Positions 42,055 through 57,200 are shown, counted from the stretch's first letter. The stretch is DNA of 64,000 bases from Hanleya hanleyi (GCA_036873755.1 JAVTVY010019032.1:1-64000); one strand, 5' to 3'. A program made the numbers and translations. Notes: a model not told the origin generated them from the sequence alone.

Positions 42055-42248
42055 TCATTTTTTATCTCTGAGTTTCTCAAATGCATATGCGACATGGAGA
42101 ACTGTGGCGTCTTCAAAATGGCGGCCAGTTATCATCATGCCAACCGGAAGCCCGTTCGAGTAACCGGCGTTGATTGACAGAGACGGATGCCCGGACACGT
42201 CAAATGGTGCCGTGTTGGGGACGTGTTTCAAAGCTGCATCAAGACGCT
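42055..42248 (-). CDS. Amidase exon 11 (stop)
   Basis: Residues 449-512: [37 protein letters not shown] and the terminal KLRDKK, stop TGA at 42055-42057. Acceptor TTGCAG. Confidence 0.93.
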
Positions 42249-45200
42249 CTGCAAACAGAAAACGTGATAAACAAAAATTGTCTCAGGTTCCACAAATAAT
42301 TACAAAGATTAACTCAGATAATTACTAGATAGGGTAACTCAGAAAAAAATTCGAGTCTGCTATTTATAGAATAACCAAATTCTACCACAGAATGCTGAAG
42401 AGTTACTCTGCTCAAGTCTATAGATGTAACAATTATGTAGAATCGACAGCTTTGTTGTGAATGATAAGTGAAGTTAACATGTGGAAAAAATCTGTGTGTG
42501 ATGGTGATTAGGTTTTGAACCCAAAACTACCAACGGATCTTGTATCTTGAGATGGGTGATTGGCTCCAGGTCAGGTGCAATACAGAAGTACTAAAATCAA
42601 ACACGCCCACTACCAGAAAGTCTTCAATTGGCACGAAATACAATATTATATTGTAATTCAAGGCACTTAGTCTCATGATTCTCGAGTAATAGGGCCGTGA
42701 AGTGGTGTATTCGTGCAAAATAGTTGATTCTGAGGTGAAAACAATTTATACTCTGTAAACACATGAAAAACGATAACCACGACCAGATTTGGTCTAATAC
42801 TACGTATTGGAACAGCGAATATGCTGTATCAAGCTGGTTCTGGTTATCGTGTATCTTCATATGTTTATAGAAAGAAATATGAGGTGTTTTCGCTTCAAAA
42901 ATGATGATTTTACACGAATGCACTACTTCACGGCCTTGTTATTCGAGAATGATGAGACTCCGTGCCTTGGAGATTTTCAGAGTATACAATCTAATATTGT
43001 ATTTCATGCCAGCTGAACAATTTCTTGAATATGTAATATTTTAATTTTGGCACTTCTACCGCACCTGTTCGGGGGCCATTTACCCATCTAAACATACAGC
43101 GGCTATAGAGGGAAATCCTCCATATAGATGTTTCAAAAATATCAAAATGTCGTAGTTCATCGAGGACATTTGATCAATCATCAGTCCAGTCGTATGCAGT
43201 GGACCTTCGACAGAAGTTTGACGGGCGCACTGACGGGTACACTGATGCGTGACTTCCAGCGTATGGTTTGTACCTTTCCTCGCCTTCCTACACGTATGCC
43301 CTGGTATGGGGAATATTTTCGAGTTGAAGTTGACAAAATTGTCATCATCGTAAGAGAAAAGATACTTTGTTGTAATAGTAGTATAATTTCATGCATACTG
43401 TACATAAGTTATCAATTGATAAAAATATTCCTCACGCTGAATGATAGGGAAAGTGAAAGGGAAAGTACGGACCAAAAATTTACACCGGGAGACACGTGTC
43501 AGTGCACCTGGCCAAACTTTTTTCTAGGAATTAAATCGGTAAAAGTCTCTCCACAATCCCAATTTTTTTAGGGGAATATTTCAGTAATTAAACTTCAACA
43601 AGGCTGGTTTTGCCAATTTTGGATTTCAAACAAAACGGCTTACTATACCGTCACACACAAATGTATTTCCCCTATGTAATCTCATATAACCCTCGTTAAT
43701 TCAGATTAAATATTATTTCATGAGACGGTAATTAAATAACAGAAAGCATCACAATTGGCGTCAAAGACTTAGAAGCTCACCAGCAACTGTTGAATTAACT
43801 GTCGGGAGTTTATGGGCGGTATGAGGAATTGTTGGCATGATCATGACGTCATAGTCCTTGAGCGTTTTATTGTACTCATCGTTCAGGAAACGTCCAAGGT
43901 TCTGAGCTTTGGCGTAAAATCTCCCATGGTACGCCGTCTTCATGTATTCCCCCAGAATCATGAGCATGCGTACTGGTTCGGGGAAGTCGAGAGAGCGAGT
44001 GGCGTACCCTTGGCCAAGTTTATCCAACAACGAAGGAAAATATTGACCTTTCCATCCAACCGTGTGGGCTGAAACAGAAGATATATGGAGGCTTAGTATC
44101 CGCCCATCCACGTCGAATAAACATCGAAATAACCGAGGAAACAAAAGCCGAAGCTACTTATTCACCTGTCAAAATGACATCAGCCTATTTTATTGATTTC
44201 GGCTGGTCTCATACCATACCTTGCAAACCGTATCTATATGCTTTGTGCCTTAGCTGCTATACCAGCGGAGACACGAAGCTTATTATCCACTGTTCGCAGG
44301 GTATCGATGTTATGACTGGTAAATGATTGTCCAGCTGGTTGAACAAGTATCTGGAATACTTGATATATTATTACACGTGTCTTAAAAACGTCCATTCTGC
44401 TGGTGACTAATAAACCGTACAATAGGTGTGCTCAGTGGTTATTTTACGCATGGTTATATATAACCAAAGGGGAAACTTTGCGTAAAAGGTCATAATTTTC
44501 CACACACTATAGTGTGTGGAAAATTATGACCTTTTACGCAAAGTTTCCCCTTGCCTTAAAATTATAAACATTCTAGCACTAACCGTGCGTAAAACAAACA
44601 TTGAGCACGCATATGATAACATTATTTTTTCTATTGCACTACTCAGATTGATTATGAACAAAGATTATGATGAAATGTTGAAAAAATATGGTACACTTGG
44701 AAAACCTTGCTCCCCTTTGTAGAAAAAAACTCACCCACTGATATTGACATGATGCTCCTGGCACAGTTGACATCTTGCCAATATCAGTGGTTGAGTTAAT
44801 GTGGTCTCTCAAATGGGGAGTGATTCTGTCAGCTGAGACAGGCTGCGTGGAACATACGTGGATATAGGGCTATTTGTGTCGCTTAGTTCATCTATTTCAC
44901 GACGGAAACTACAGTTAAAATTGAGAAAGAAATTCCGTCTGGTAATTTGTTCATTTTATTCTATTGTTACTTTTATGGTAGCAGAAGTCCTTTTCCTTAC
45001 CACACCTGTGAAATAGAATCTCCGAAATGAACACTCGCACTAGACGCGTGTTGACATCGCACAGCCGTGCTAAAACGTTTCAGATATACGCACGGTTAGG
45101 TCGATGTTATTGGCACAAATGGTATAGCATAGACCAATCTTAAATTATCTCCCTTGATTCCAGGGATTAACGTTGGAAAAATCCCACCTTACACTCCGAA

Positions 45201-48200
45201 GTTTGTGTAATGGCAAGTGAAAAAGTAGTTTGAGCTCTTACTTTCTAACACATTTTCTTGAGTTCTTTGATTACAAATGTCCAGTAAATAACAATCATTC
45301 CCAGTTCTAGTCTTGTTTCGCCAAACTTGACCTTGACAATCTTTGCCCTTTCTCTGGCAATGACGAGTACCGATGTGGATTGGTTGGCACCTGGCCATGT
45401 AATTGGAGATTTTTAGCCACCATTATTCCAAAGTCAGATTTTAGGTGCTGCTGCACGGAACATAAATTTAAAGGCGAAATATGCACATTCATAGGTTTCA
45501 ACTACATTCAACTTATAACATTCTTGAATCTCTGTCTCTCTTGAACATTAAGACACAAGGGTCAAAAGTTCCGAGTCTGCTTTGAAAACGCGACATAGGC
45601 CCGATTTTAATATATTGAGGCTGTACTCGGGGGAAAAAGCCTTAATAATGTGTTCCTATTACGTTATCTTACCATTATCACGAATCATAGTTTGGTAGCA
45701 TCCCTCAAAAGTTATGGGAGTCCATATGTGGCGACCTGAAAGGATATAAAATGTCACAAATGACAGAGAGATTCTTACATGCTTACATAATAAATGTGCG
45801 TGTTATACACAAAACGGCCGTCTAGATTCGCTTACATTAAAACAAATAAAGGCAAACAGTTACTACCGCTATCCAGTAAACGGTCTACAATGAATCTTGC
45901 AAATTGGAAAGCAAGTCTGCCTCAAGTGTCGCATGATCAAGATATCGACGCGCATGCGCATCTGATATCCATGAAAGCTCACCATCTTTGTGAACTGGGA
46001 CGCTAACTTCCTCCACAACAGCACCAACTTCCGTTAATCTGTTGGCGGCAGCCCGGACAATATCGGCCACTTCCTTATCAGTGGTGTCAAACCCTTCTGT
46101 CACAATAGCTACACGTTTGCCTGTCAGATCTTCTTTGAGCTGCAGAACAAAATGCAGAACTAATACATGAGTAGTGTGACTAACGTCACAGGACCTACGA
46201 AGTAGGGTGCGGAAGATGACTTGCGGGTCCAAGCGTAATGCTATAGGTCCCCTAAGTAGGTCAAATTTTCGTCAAAAGTAGGTCAGCTCAGAACATGCTG
46301 GTAACAGTCCCCTAACGTACTTTCATGCCAAAAATCAAGGTTCTAATATCAACGGTTCTCCTTATTTTGCCGTCGAAAGGATTCGGATGGACTCACTCAC
46401 TAACTCACTCATTCATTACCGGACAATTTGCAAATGAGAGCCTACTTCGTGAGAATAAAGTTAGAATGGACGGACGGATGCAAACCTACGAGTACGATGC
46501 GCAGTCAATCATGCATGCCCTTTGTCAATCTGGAGGCAAGAACAATCCTCTATGCAGTCTAAACGTACAACCAAAGTTCCTCGATGGCGAAATTGAACGC
46601 AACATTAATAAGGTAGTAGAAAACGATGCCGACGTACTGACAAGAAGTCATATGATCTCAAAGACAAATACACTGACTGCATATTTCTAAAAACATCACA
46701 AGAACCAAAAGTGATCTCTGTGAGAATTTGTATCCCAGCCACGCTTTTATTGTGCGTTCATGTGAACATCTTGGATGACCTGTGCACACGGCCCCTAGCA
46801 GCAAACCCACGTGCACATCGAGGTAGTGCCAAAGCGGTCTTACCTTTTCTCCGTAACGGTACCATAGCGGTACTAGCGAACCGTCAGGCGTTTTTCGATA
46901 TGATAACGTTACGGTACCATTTCCAGAGAAAACACATTCAGCACTATCATACCATTATGCTGTGAACAAGATGTTCTCACAATAAGGAAAAGTTAAGAGG
47001 TTAACGGTGAACTGATATTGTGAGATCATGTGGCTTACCAGCTTTGTGTATTCGGGAACCGTCAGGTTAGCAGGTTGTCTTGGATCGTGTCCATCGTCAA
47101 AACCAGCTAAAACCTGGAAAAAATACAAGAGCTGATATCTAACTACCTCAACCAGATATTCCCCACATGTAGGCTTACTGACGTGTCTCATAACATGTGT
47201 TTGTATGCTTGAACTTCGCTAGTAGGTCATTAACTTACTACTCCACCCCACAGTACTTAACAAATGATCAATGGATCCAAAGTCCGAGATGTTACCTCAC
47301 CGATGAATTCTTCACCATTCTTTGCTGGAACTACTGTGTGAACCACAATATGCGTCTCGGAGTCCTTATAGGTCACATGACTACCTTAACTTACTAACTT
47401 ATTCATCATCTTCGTGATACCTCAAAGGCATTACGCACACACGTCGTGGACATCTATTTACCAAGCTTCCTTAGGAATCTTAAAAAGAATCTAGAAGATG
47501 GCCATTGGTGCCATCGGTCTTTCATTTGGAGGATATCTCGAGGTCCATTACATGATGCTTTCATGAACTTCATCATTGAAGGTAATGTAAGTCCTGGAAT
47601 CCTGTGATCGACCCATTGGCTAGATGCACAGAGGTAAATATTTAAGCTACAACCAAACTCGCGCATTTTTAAAGGTGCATGGGGAGACACGTTTATACCC
47701 GGTACGAGACGAGCAACCATCACGAGCACGCACTCAGGTGGATGCCGTGTGTGTGCCGAGAAAGAGACTATTAAAGCAGGATTGTGGCGTGTGGCCGAAA
47801 GAAGAACTGTTGAACACTTAGAAGTCACAATTGCAACGCGCCAGGCGGACATTATCACCATTGATTGATTGAAATTGTAGTTTAAGGGCCGCTTCCCATA
47901 CGGATTTCGCGGCCCATCAATTCAATGTTTTATTTAAATTTCACGGTACATTTCTACGTTAATTTAAGGTCTTTTGCACCGCTAGATATTAAAATACATT
48001 ATCACCACACTTGTTCTGACTCGGATATATCAGGGCGATGAGTGAACATTAGTCATTCTAACATGCTCCGTCTTATAGCCGGGCGCTGATTGGTCCAGAC
48101 CTCAAAACATACAGAGAGTCTCGCACGATTATTTTCGTTCGGTTGTTGTAATTTCTTTCATTCGCGTGCCGAACTGGTGACCTCTCATTCTTGTGACGCA

Positions 48201-51200
48201 GTGCTACAAAGCTGAGCGACGATTGGTTCATTCACTGCGCAGTGGGCGGAGTTCACACAGCTGCATCTCGTGAGCGGACAGCACCAGTCACGAAATTCTC
48301 CCATTAACACGGAATAAGTAGCCGCGATGTTCTCTGATGAGGTCGCAACCTAAACATTGAAAAATTATTACACGATAATATTCACTAAATCCAGATGTCC
48401 CACAGATTAGTTTCATATAAACTAGAATGAAAGTAACTCCGAAAAGTGAAGTCATTGTGATATTCTATATTTCGGTAAAGGTCTGGCGATGGTATAACCT
48501 TTACCGAAATATAGAATATCACAATGACTTCACTTTTCGGAGTTACTTTCATTCTAGTTAATATTCACTAAGGCGGTCATTAACTCTTAAATCTTCACAG
48601 AGTTGTGTAACTAATCTACAAACTGAGGAAGCATCAACCAGTTTTGTATGAGCAACAAGAAAAACGACGACAACAACCGTTAAGAAGGTTCAGCATTATA
48701 GTTGCCTCTAGCCACAACTGTTCCTATCAATAATGCCTGCGGTTGATAGTCAGAAGCGACGAGTATTGATCTCCGTCTGCTATAACCCGTATCGTATAAA
48801 CGTTCATTTTCATGCTTCTCACCGGTTATTTTCTGGGAGCTGATTCCTTCTCCTAGACGCTTGTCTCTTTTATTAAAGTTCGCAGTGCTGGTGATTAGCT
48901 GTACACGAGCCGTTTTCACAGCGACCCCGACCTTCCCCATATTACGGTAGACGCCATTTTCTTCATGTCAATCCCAGTGCGCATGCGTAGTGGCCCAAAT
49001 ACATACAATATGGCGTCTACAGTGATATGGGGAAGGTCGGAGTCGCTGTGAAAACGGCTCGTGCACAGCTAATCATCAGCACTGCGAACTTTAATAAAAG
49101 CGACAAGCGTGGAGGAGAAGGCATTAGCTTCCAGAAAATAACCGGTAAGGAGCATCAAAATGAACGTTTATACGGTACGGGTTATAGCACACGGAGATAA
49201 ATACTCGTCGCTTGAGACTATCAAAAGCAGGCATTATTGATGGGAACAGTTGTGACTATAGTTACCTCTAACATAAGGGCACAGTCCTCCACAGTTCTCG
49301 CCATCGGTCCACAGTGGTCAATCGTCATCTCAATGGCCATACAGCCCGTGTAAGGGACCAGGCCATATGTCGGTTTAAGTCCAACAATACCGCACCATGA
49401 GGCGGGCAGGCGGATGGATCCACCCTGATCGCCACCAGTCGCTAAATCTATCTCCCCCAAAGCCAACTGTTGATGGAAGCAGTTCAAGTTTGATTTTTCA
49501 GTATTGTAATACCCTTTTCTTCTTGTCTATAGATTCAATATCACCAAGCCTTACCCATCATTTATCATATCAGCATTAGATTCCATACGCCTTCTTATAT
49601 TTAGATCGTTAAAATCGTTAGATACCTTGATGGACCCTCTCATTTCAGTTCACAAAAGACATGACCCTCTCATCGGACACAACCGCCTAGTATGTTAGCC
49701 ACCACCTCAACCTTAAACATCTCCACCAGCCAAGACATTGACAGGATATGGATGTCCGTACGAAAGGACGTTATCAGATGTAGAAGATTCAGCCTTGGCT
49801 GAGATGAAGCTACTATTAAATATTACTTAAGGTTATTGCAGGGAAATGTCGAAAATGACCATTATCACTGCTCGTATTCACGGTATTTGACCTATCATCT
49901 ACTACCTACAACATTCTGTTTAGTCCCTAAGGATGTCCGCTGGTTGAGAATCAAAGTAATTAACTTTTTGAATAATATCTGTTGTTGCATTCATAATTGT
50001 CTAACATAAGACAAAAAAAGAAAACTGTATATGTTCGTGTGCATTTTTTAATCGTTAGACAATGGTAAATAGACTGATCCATGCTTAATTTGTTAACCCA
50101 GAAAGGGAATAGCCCTCGGTTGAAGCGTATTCTTGAAAAAAAATCATATAAATATATTTAACTTTTTCCGTACATTCTAACTGTAGAAGATAATCATAAT
50201 GTCTATAAAAAATTATCAAATTGGATGGATGTTGCTGAGCAAAATTCTCGGCTAGAAGTCTTTCAAAGGAAATTCCGATCTCCTAACCTAGAAAAGGGAG
50301 ATAACCAGGTAGGAAAAATAGGCAAAAACATAGAAAATGACTGCCAAAGCCCAAAATCACCAGCGGACTACCTTAAACAGTAATCGAACCAAATCACACT
50401 CCGAGTTTTTCGAATGCTCTCAAATAGTTGGACTGTTCTTTGTGTGTGTGGCGGTTCGTGCATGCTTGCTTAGCTGTTTTAAGTCACATCAAACCTCGTT
50501 CCTCCTATCTATAAAAGAAGACGAGAACATTCTAATATTTTTTGGAATTGTTTCCTTCCCAGAATTACTAGCGATTGCGAGCGTGAGCATGTATACCTAG
50601 GTTATTACATACCAGGTTTCACTGTAATATTCATTGAAATTAGTATCTGAGAGAAATGTCTGGCCTTACCAAAGCTGCGCTTCCAGAGCTGGACCCCGCT
50701 GATAGATGTTCTTTGCTCACAGGGTTAAGGATCGGTGACATGGCGTTATAGAATCCTCCGCCACTAATACACAAATCCTCACATGCCGTCTTCCCGATAA
50801 TGTGACCACCTATGAGAGGAACGTGGAAACTAAGACGGAAATTCGAAGTAATGTGAGACGGTTAAATTAAACGAAAGAGTTTTAATCAAATAGATGTAGC
50901 AATTTAGCCTCCACGAAAAACGTTGAATCTTAGCTCTATCCGATACCTATATTTATTGCTGGGTGACCGCCGTGAACAACTGTTTAAATCTCGTTTTAGA
51001 TGTCCCATATGATACTTCATTAAGACTGTTTGGCTTACTTCGCTATTCCATCAAATGTGCATGCTTCGAAATGTCGAAGTTCCTGTACTTCACAAGCTGC
51101 TTAAAAACCGAGACGAGAAGCATGCATCTTTGGTAGCGATTTTCAACCCTATTGCAGTCAGAGGGTATATGTGAGTCGGAGATATGCAATCTGAGTGACG

Positions 51201-54200
51201 ATTAAGCAGCCTTTCTCCAAATCTAGGTGTTCTATTCACTCAATTGATCAGTGACAATTGCTGATAACGGATTGGATGGCGTGTGCCTGTCTCTATAGCC
51301 GACGGTAGCCACCTGGTGTCAGAGGGAGATAACCAGCCACGAGAAAGAGTATTTGAAACAGGGCTGGATTTTGACATGAAGGGAAACTCAACAAACCTGC
51401 ATCTAGGATCCGTGTGACGATGGTGGCGTCAAATTCTGGAACATATCCTTCCATGATCTTACTACCGTTCATCATTGGGACACCAGCCACAGCCGTGTTA
51501 TCTTTGATACCAACTCTTTTACCAGACAGTATACCCGACTCCGCCCCTTTGATATCACAACGATAATACCTGAATTGTTCAATAAATATTTATGAGTGCA
51601 TGGAATCTTTATCAGTATTCACTTACTCACTGAATATTGGATTAGTTAAAATAATACGACAGCTATAATTGACTAGATTCTGTCTCACAGTCGTCTCCAA
51701 TGAACTGACGAAAAACTCATAACCTAATGATGCCGTTTGAAAATCTGAGAGCCCTCAATAATACATTATAATAAGTAAATCCGCGTATTATCATAGAAAC
51801 TCTCCACTCACCAAGCATTGTGTGAGTTCTCTTCCGGTTGCGGACGATAACCAGGAGTTCTGGGATACTTTACCGGAAGTGCGGGTTCCACCATTTCGTG
51901 TACGCGCTGGTAAGATTTCATAGCGCCATTGATGTGATCTGTTAATAGTAATGAGGTGAAACACCAAATGTAGCCAAAGGTAAGGTCATTAAGTTATGTT
52001 CCCTTAATATAATAATCAGATCCGACAGACTGCAGAAGACGAACGACCATTATAACCCCTCATAGTGAATACCTATCAAAGAATATACTAAATTAGGGCA
52101 TAACATTTTCATTCGAGACACAGCTCACAGCTGTAAACCGTGAACCGCCGCACGTGAGGCACATCACATGCTGTAGGATGTGTTTCCGCTCACATAGTCC
52201 TCCTTGTATTTCTCTCTAATCAGGAGATAAAGTATATATCCAAATGAAATGGACATTCCCTTGATTCTACCCGGGAAGGATCTCTTCTAATGAGGTGTTT
52301 CTCCTGGTTTTCCTTCTTGAGCTGATCTCCCTCAGCGTCCATGGTACCGGAAGTCCTACAACTGACATGCGCTGTTTGAAGTTTCCGCGCGATATTATGC
52401 CACAAACGGTCATGGGAATAATGTAATTTTTAATGTAAATTCAATGGAAAAGAAAAATATTAACTTTAATGATAACAGTTGTGGAAGGATTGTTCAACTA
52501 GATAGTTAATGTGTTTTCCGGATTGAGACAATAAGACCGCATAGAAAGAACGCTGGCAAACTGAATGCTAGCGAAATCCCCATTTTTATTAGATTCTACG
52601 ATTTAGCATTGTTCCAGAAAACTATCGAGCAACCTGTAGCCATCTCGGTCATCTATACGCGGTAAGACTGACCCTGGGATCGTGTGTATCCATGTTCAGC
52701 CTACTTTCGGCAACTGCAGGAGGGAATTTCCATAAATCAATACCACGTTACTGCGTCAGCTAATCAGCTAAAGTCCACCGACGTAACCTCAACGTAACTC
52801 GGCATTTTCGAGTCATGTGATGAACTACTTGTTCAAAATTTCAGATCCATCACACCTCTTGGATGATACGAAAGTTATACATACCTATATATTTTGTAAG
52901 CCCAGGCAATATCTGTTTGAGAAGTGGTATGAAAACCTGTAATTTATCAGATTTCTCGGGTCTGTTCTCCGCCGGATGAAGGCCGAACAGAATCCGGTAA
53001 AGTACTGGATATCGCTCAGCGATAATGGAGACACACGATTCGCAAGCCATCGTATGGATGGCAAAGTGTATGCAAATGAACTATCGAGCTGGCTACATAT
53101 TTTGAACCGGAAAGCAGCAAACCCTAAAGATACAGCAATTGTGCTTATAACGAAACATTAACACATATGTAAGTTGAACATAATAGGTATGCTAGCAATA
53201 AATACATTCAAAGCACAAAATCAAGGACACTATAAAAATTACAGTCCTACATAACGTATCTGTCCGACCCTACTGGGCTGATACATAATTATCTGCTTTA
53301 GCTGATTATTTCATCTTCGGAGCATGAACTCGAAAACAAGATGAAAATGAGGCATGCCAAATATAGTTTGCAAATAGTCCCGAGCTTTCTCTACCCCTCC
53401 GGCGCCTCGACCGACGACGACCTATTGACGACTTGGCATGTTGTAGTAGCGGATGGTCTAGAGTAATCGCGACTATTCTCTACACTGGCGCAGTGGCGAA
53501 GTTGGAAAGTCATATCTTGATGCATTATAATGGACATTTCTCGATTTAATTCACAGAGGGTGCAAATGTACTAGGGCATTGTACATGAGCGGTATACATT
53601 TATAAGAACAGAGCCTATATATAGGACAAGCATGATCATCCGGCTGAAGTTTTAGTGAGGAAGTTCAAACGTTAACATCAACAGGTATGGCTAATACATG
53701 TCATGTATCTTCTAGATCTAGCGTGCAAGATCTATGGCGCTACGTTTCGTAACATGTGTCTAATTCCGCTTAACCCGGGGCTAGGGGCCGTATGAGCCCA
53801 TGTACTTCAAGATCTTCATGGTACTCATATGAACAGTCACAATCAAAGCGTGACTGAGGCACATCATTTTTAGATGACGACTCTATAACGAATATTATGG
53901 ATTAAGAATACTGATCAGCGATACGGATTTGATATTTTGGAACATCATGATGTCTTGCCGGCATCATTGAAAATTGTTGACCGCTTCTCTCTTGCAGGAA
54001 ACAAGCCTATGTTTATGTATACTTTTGTCTTTTTGAATTTGGTGCTAATACTGTTATATGGAAATGGAATAGGTCTTTGGATTATGGACGCGGATATTCT
54101 CTAATGGACGACGGCTGGATTATGAATGACGGACTAGACGCTTGTAATTACGCAGACCCCACATTTTACGAAGATATATACAATTAACACGTGGGGATCA

Positions 54201-57200
54201 CATGAATAGGGAACAAGCAGGAGAACAATATGAGTTCCATGGTGCTTTAACTTTAAAGATTGCACGTGTAATCAGTTAACAACGGTGTGTGAAGGATATA
54301 TGAATCTCAAAAATGGAAAAGTATATATCAGATATGGAGGAGTCCTTACATAATGCAATTACGGTGAATCCGATCGACGAGCAACAAATTTCCTTATTAG
54401 GTCGTCGTTTTTATCCTAGACTAGCCGACTACTTCAGGAAAACGTATTGAGACCTTATGGACATTTATTTATCGACATTAAGCCGTGAAACATCAATGGT
54501 TGAAAGAAAATTTTCAATCTACTAGTCAAACTCTAAACTTTCTAGAAGTTGATTTATTTATACAATGGTATCACAAACAAATCCATCTTGGATTAAAGAG
54601 ACTCTTCTCGATGTAGATGACGGGGATGCCCTCATGTAGATTATTAATATGCGGATATATTTGAAAATAGAGAAAAGAAAACACGTGAATATTGATCCCT
54701 TTTCACAAATGTTAAATGTTCCCGAGGTTAAATGGCGTTTACTCTGAGAGTGATTAGACACACCCGAATCTATAAAAGAACAAGGGTGACCGCCTTGAGG
54801 ACGAAGGACCTGCTGTCTGATATAGTCCAGTCAGTATGTTAAGATTTTCCATCGAATTGTACTTTTCTTCATAAAAGCACGAAATTTGGCACAAGTAAGA
54901 TGAAGGCGTCAGAAACATTTTTGGATATAGAGTCACTTCGAACAGACCCATGGGGAGCTAAGGCGGCCATTTCCCAAAATGGCATTTTCATGTTGGGCCA
55001 GATAGCTTTGCATTATTCATCAACAATTCTGTGTTTTACAATTGATTTTTGAAAGCAAAATAGTTGTCCAGTGCTACAGTATTATATATGAAATGGTTTT
55101 TGAGAGAGAAAGAATAAATTGGTCGTCAGCGGGATTCGAATCCACGACCCCGGCTTATCGCGCCGACGCGCTACCGACTGAGCTATAACGGCACATAGGT
55201 ATTTCACCCGTGGATTGTCCCTGTGATGACCAACCTTCACTCTCGGTGTTGCAATGTGCGCAACCGGCTTTATAGCGAAGAAATGAGGGAGGAGGGAGGG
55301 AATTTGGCTTAATGTCACACTCAAGTTTGTTTCACTCATATGGTGACAGTCAGTTTGTTTGGTGGAGGAAGCCGGAGTACCCGGAGAGAACCACCGCCCT
55401 TCGGAAAGTAACTGCCAAACTTTCACTCATGGACACGAAGAAATGATATATGGTACGGCGTATAGCCCGCCATTGTTACTTTATATTCTTCACTGTACTT
55501 AAATAAAGCAACATCCGTGTATTCCATTGTCTTCTTGATTAAACACCAACTGCTAATATTAACTCTTCCCGTCCACAGTTTATGATATCAGGGTGTTCAT
55601 TACAACAACACAAATTACAAAAATCTCTAGTTCTACAAATTCGGAGCTTCTCCACGTTAGCGTAACTTAATGTACGATCTTCTCGGCCCTGTTGCCGTAG
55701 CCATTATCAAGTGAACATAAAGTAATTTGAAATTTATAACTAGAGCCTTAGGCACTGAAACGGGGCTATTTAAATGTAAAATAGGCTGTTGGAATAATTC
55801 CACTAACTCTTTGATGTTCAGTTCCATGGCGAAGAGCCATACAATTTGTAGTCTCACATATTTCTCTCAATAAAGATCTATAGTGCATTAGTGTAGTTGT
55901 ACCCATATAAACACCTCAACAAAAGTAAGTTCCCCCCTAAACATTGGCTAATATTTTCTAAGATAGTTATGCGATTGTAACGAGATTTCTCACAGAGTAT
56001 CAGTTTGATCAGCGCAACAATCAGTGAAAATGAATACCCTGCAGGTGGCGCTATGCTTGAATGCGCATGGATTCAATGCAAGACGGTCGCATTTCAAAAA
56101 TTGCAAAACAGATTATCAAAGACAGATTTTATTCAATCATGAACAGATCCTAACAGGTGGAGCAAAGACAGTACTATCCAATCACACGGTTTGACCAGAG
56201 CAACAACCGGTGAAAAAGATTGCCCTGTACGTGGTGCTATGCCTGAATGGGCATGCATTGAATGCAAGTCGGTAGCATTTCCATAAATTGCAAAGCAGAT
56301 TATCAAAGACAGATTTTATTAAATAACTAACAAATCCTAACCGCTAAAGCAAAGACAGTGCTATCCAATCACACGGTTTGACCAGAGCAGCAATCAGTGA
56401 ATATGATTACCGTGTAGGTGGTGCTATGCCTTAACCCTGTCAGGCCTGGAGGGCCATTATAGCCCCTCCTACCAAACTTTCTCTCCTATCTCCGGAGCAA
56501 CAACAAAATAAAAGCAGACTTTTTAGTTTGTCATATTGGGGTCAGTTTGAACGTACATTGTATTTGCATATCCCCCGAACAGAGGATCATGGGTAAATCC
56601 AAGATGGCGGCCATGTGAGGTACCAGAAAAGTGATGTTTTCATCATTTTTTTAAACGTAGCCCCCCAGACCTGGAAAGGTCCCAAAAGTCCCAGTGATTT
56701 ACCTATGATCCTCTGCTCTGGGAGTATGCAATTACGTTCAAAATCACCCCAATATGACAAACTACGTGTTAAATGTCTGCTTTTAGTTTGTTGTTGCTCC
56801 GAAGCTAAGAGAGAAAGTTTGGTAGGTGGGGCTATAATGGCCCTCCAGGCCTGACAGGGTTAAGGCATAGCACCACCTACACGATAATCATATTCACCGA
56901 TTGCTGCTCTGGTCAAATCGTGTGATCGGATATCACTGTTTTTGCTCTATCGGTTAGGATTTGTTCGTTACTGAATAAAATCTGTCTTTAATAATCTGTC
57001 TTGCAATTTATGGAAATGCTACTGTCTTACAGTCAATGCATGCTCATTCAGGCATAGCACCACGTAAAGGGTAATCATTTTCACCGATTGTTGCTCTAGT
57101 CAAACCGTGTGATTGGATATCACTGTCCTTGCTCTAACTGTTAGGATGTGTTCGTGATTGAATAAAATCTGTCTTTGATAATCTGTTTTGCAATTTTTGA

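Noticed and set aside
44234..44422. Extra amidase exon between exons 9 and 10
   Set aside because: The frame has no amidase similarity, and exons 9 and 10 join in phase without it.
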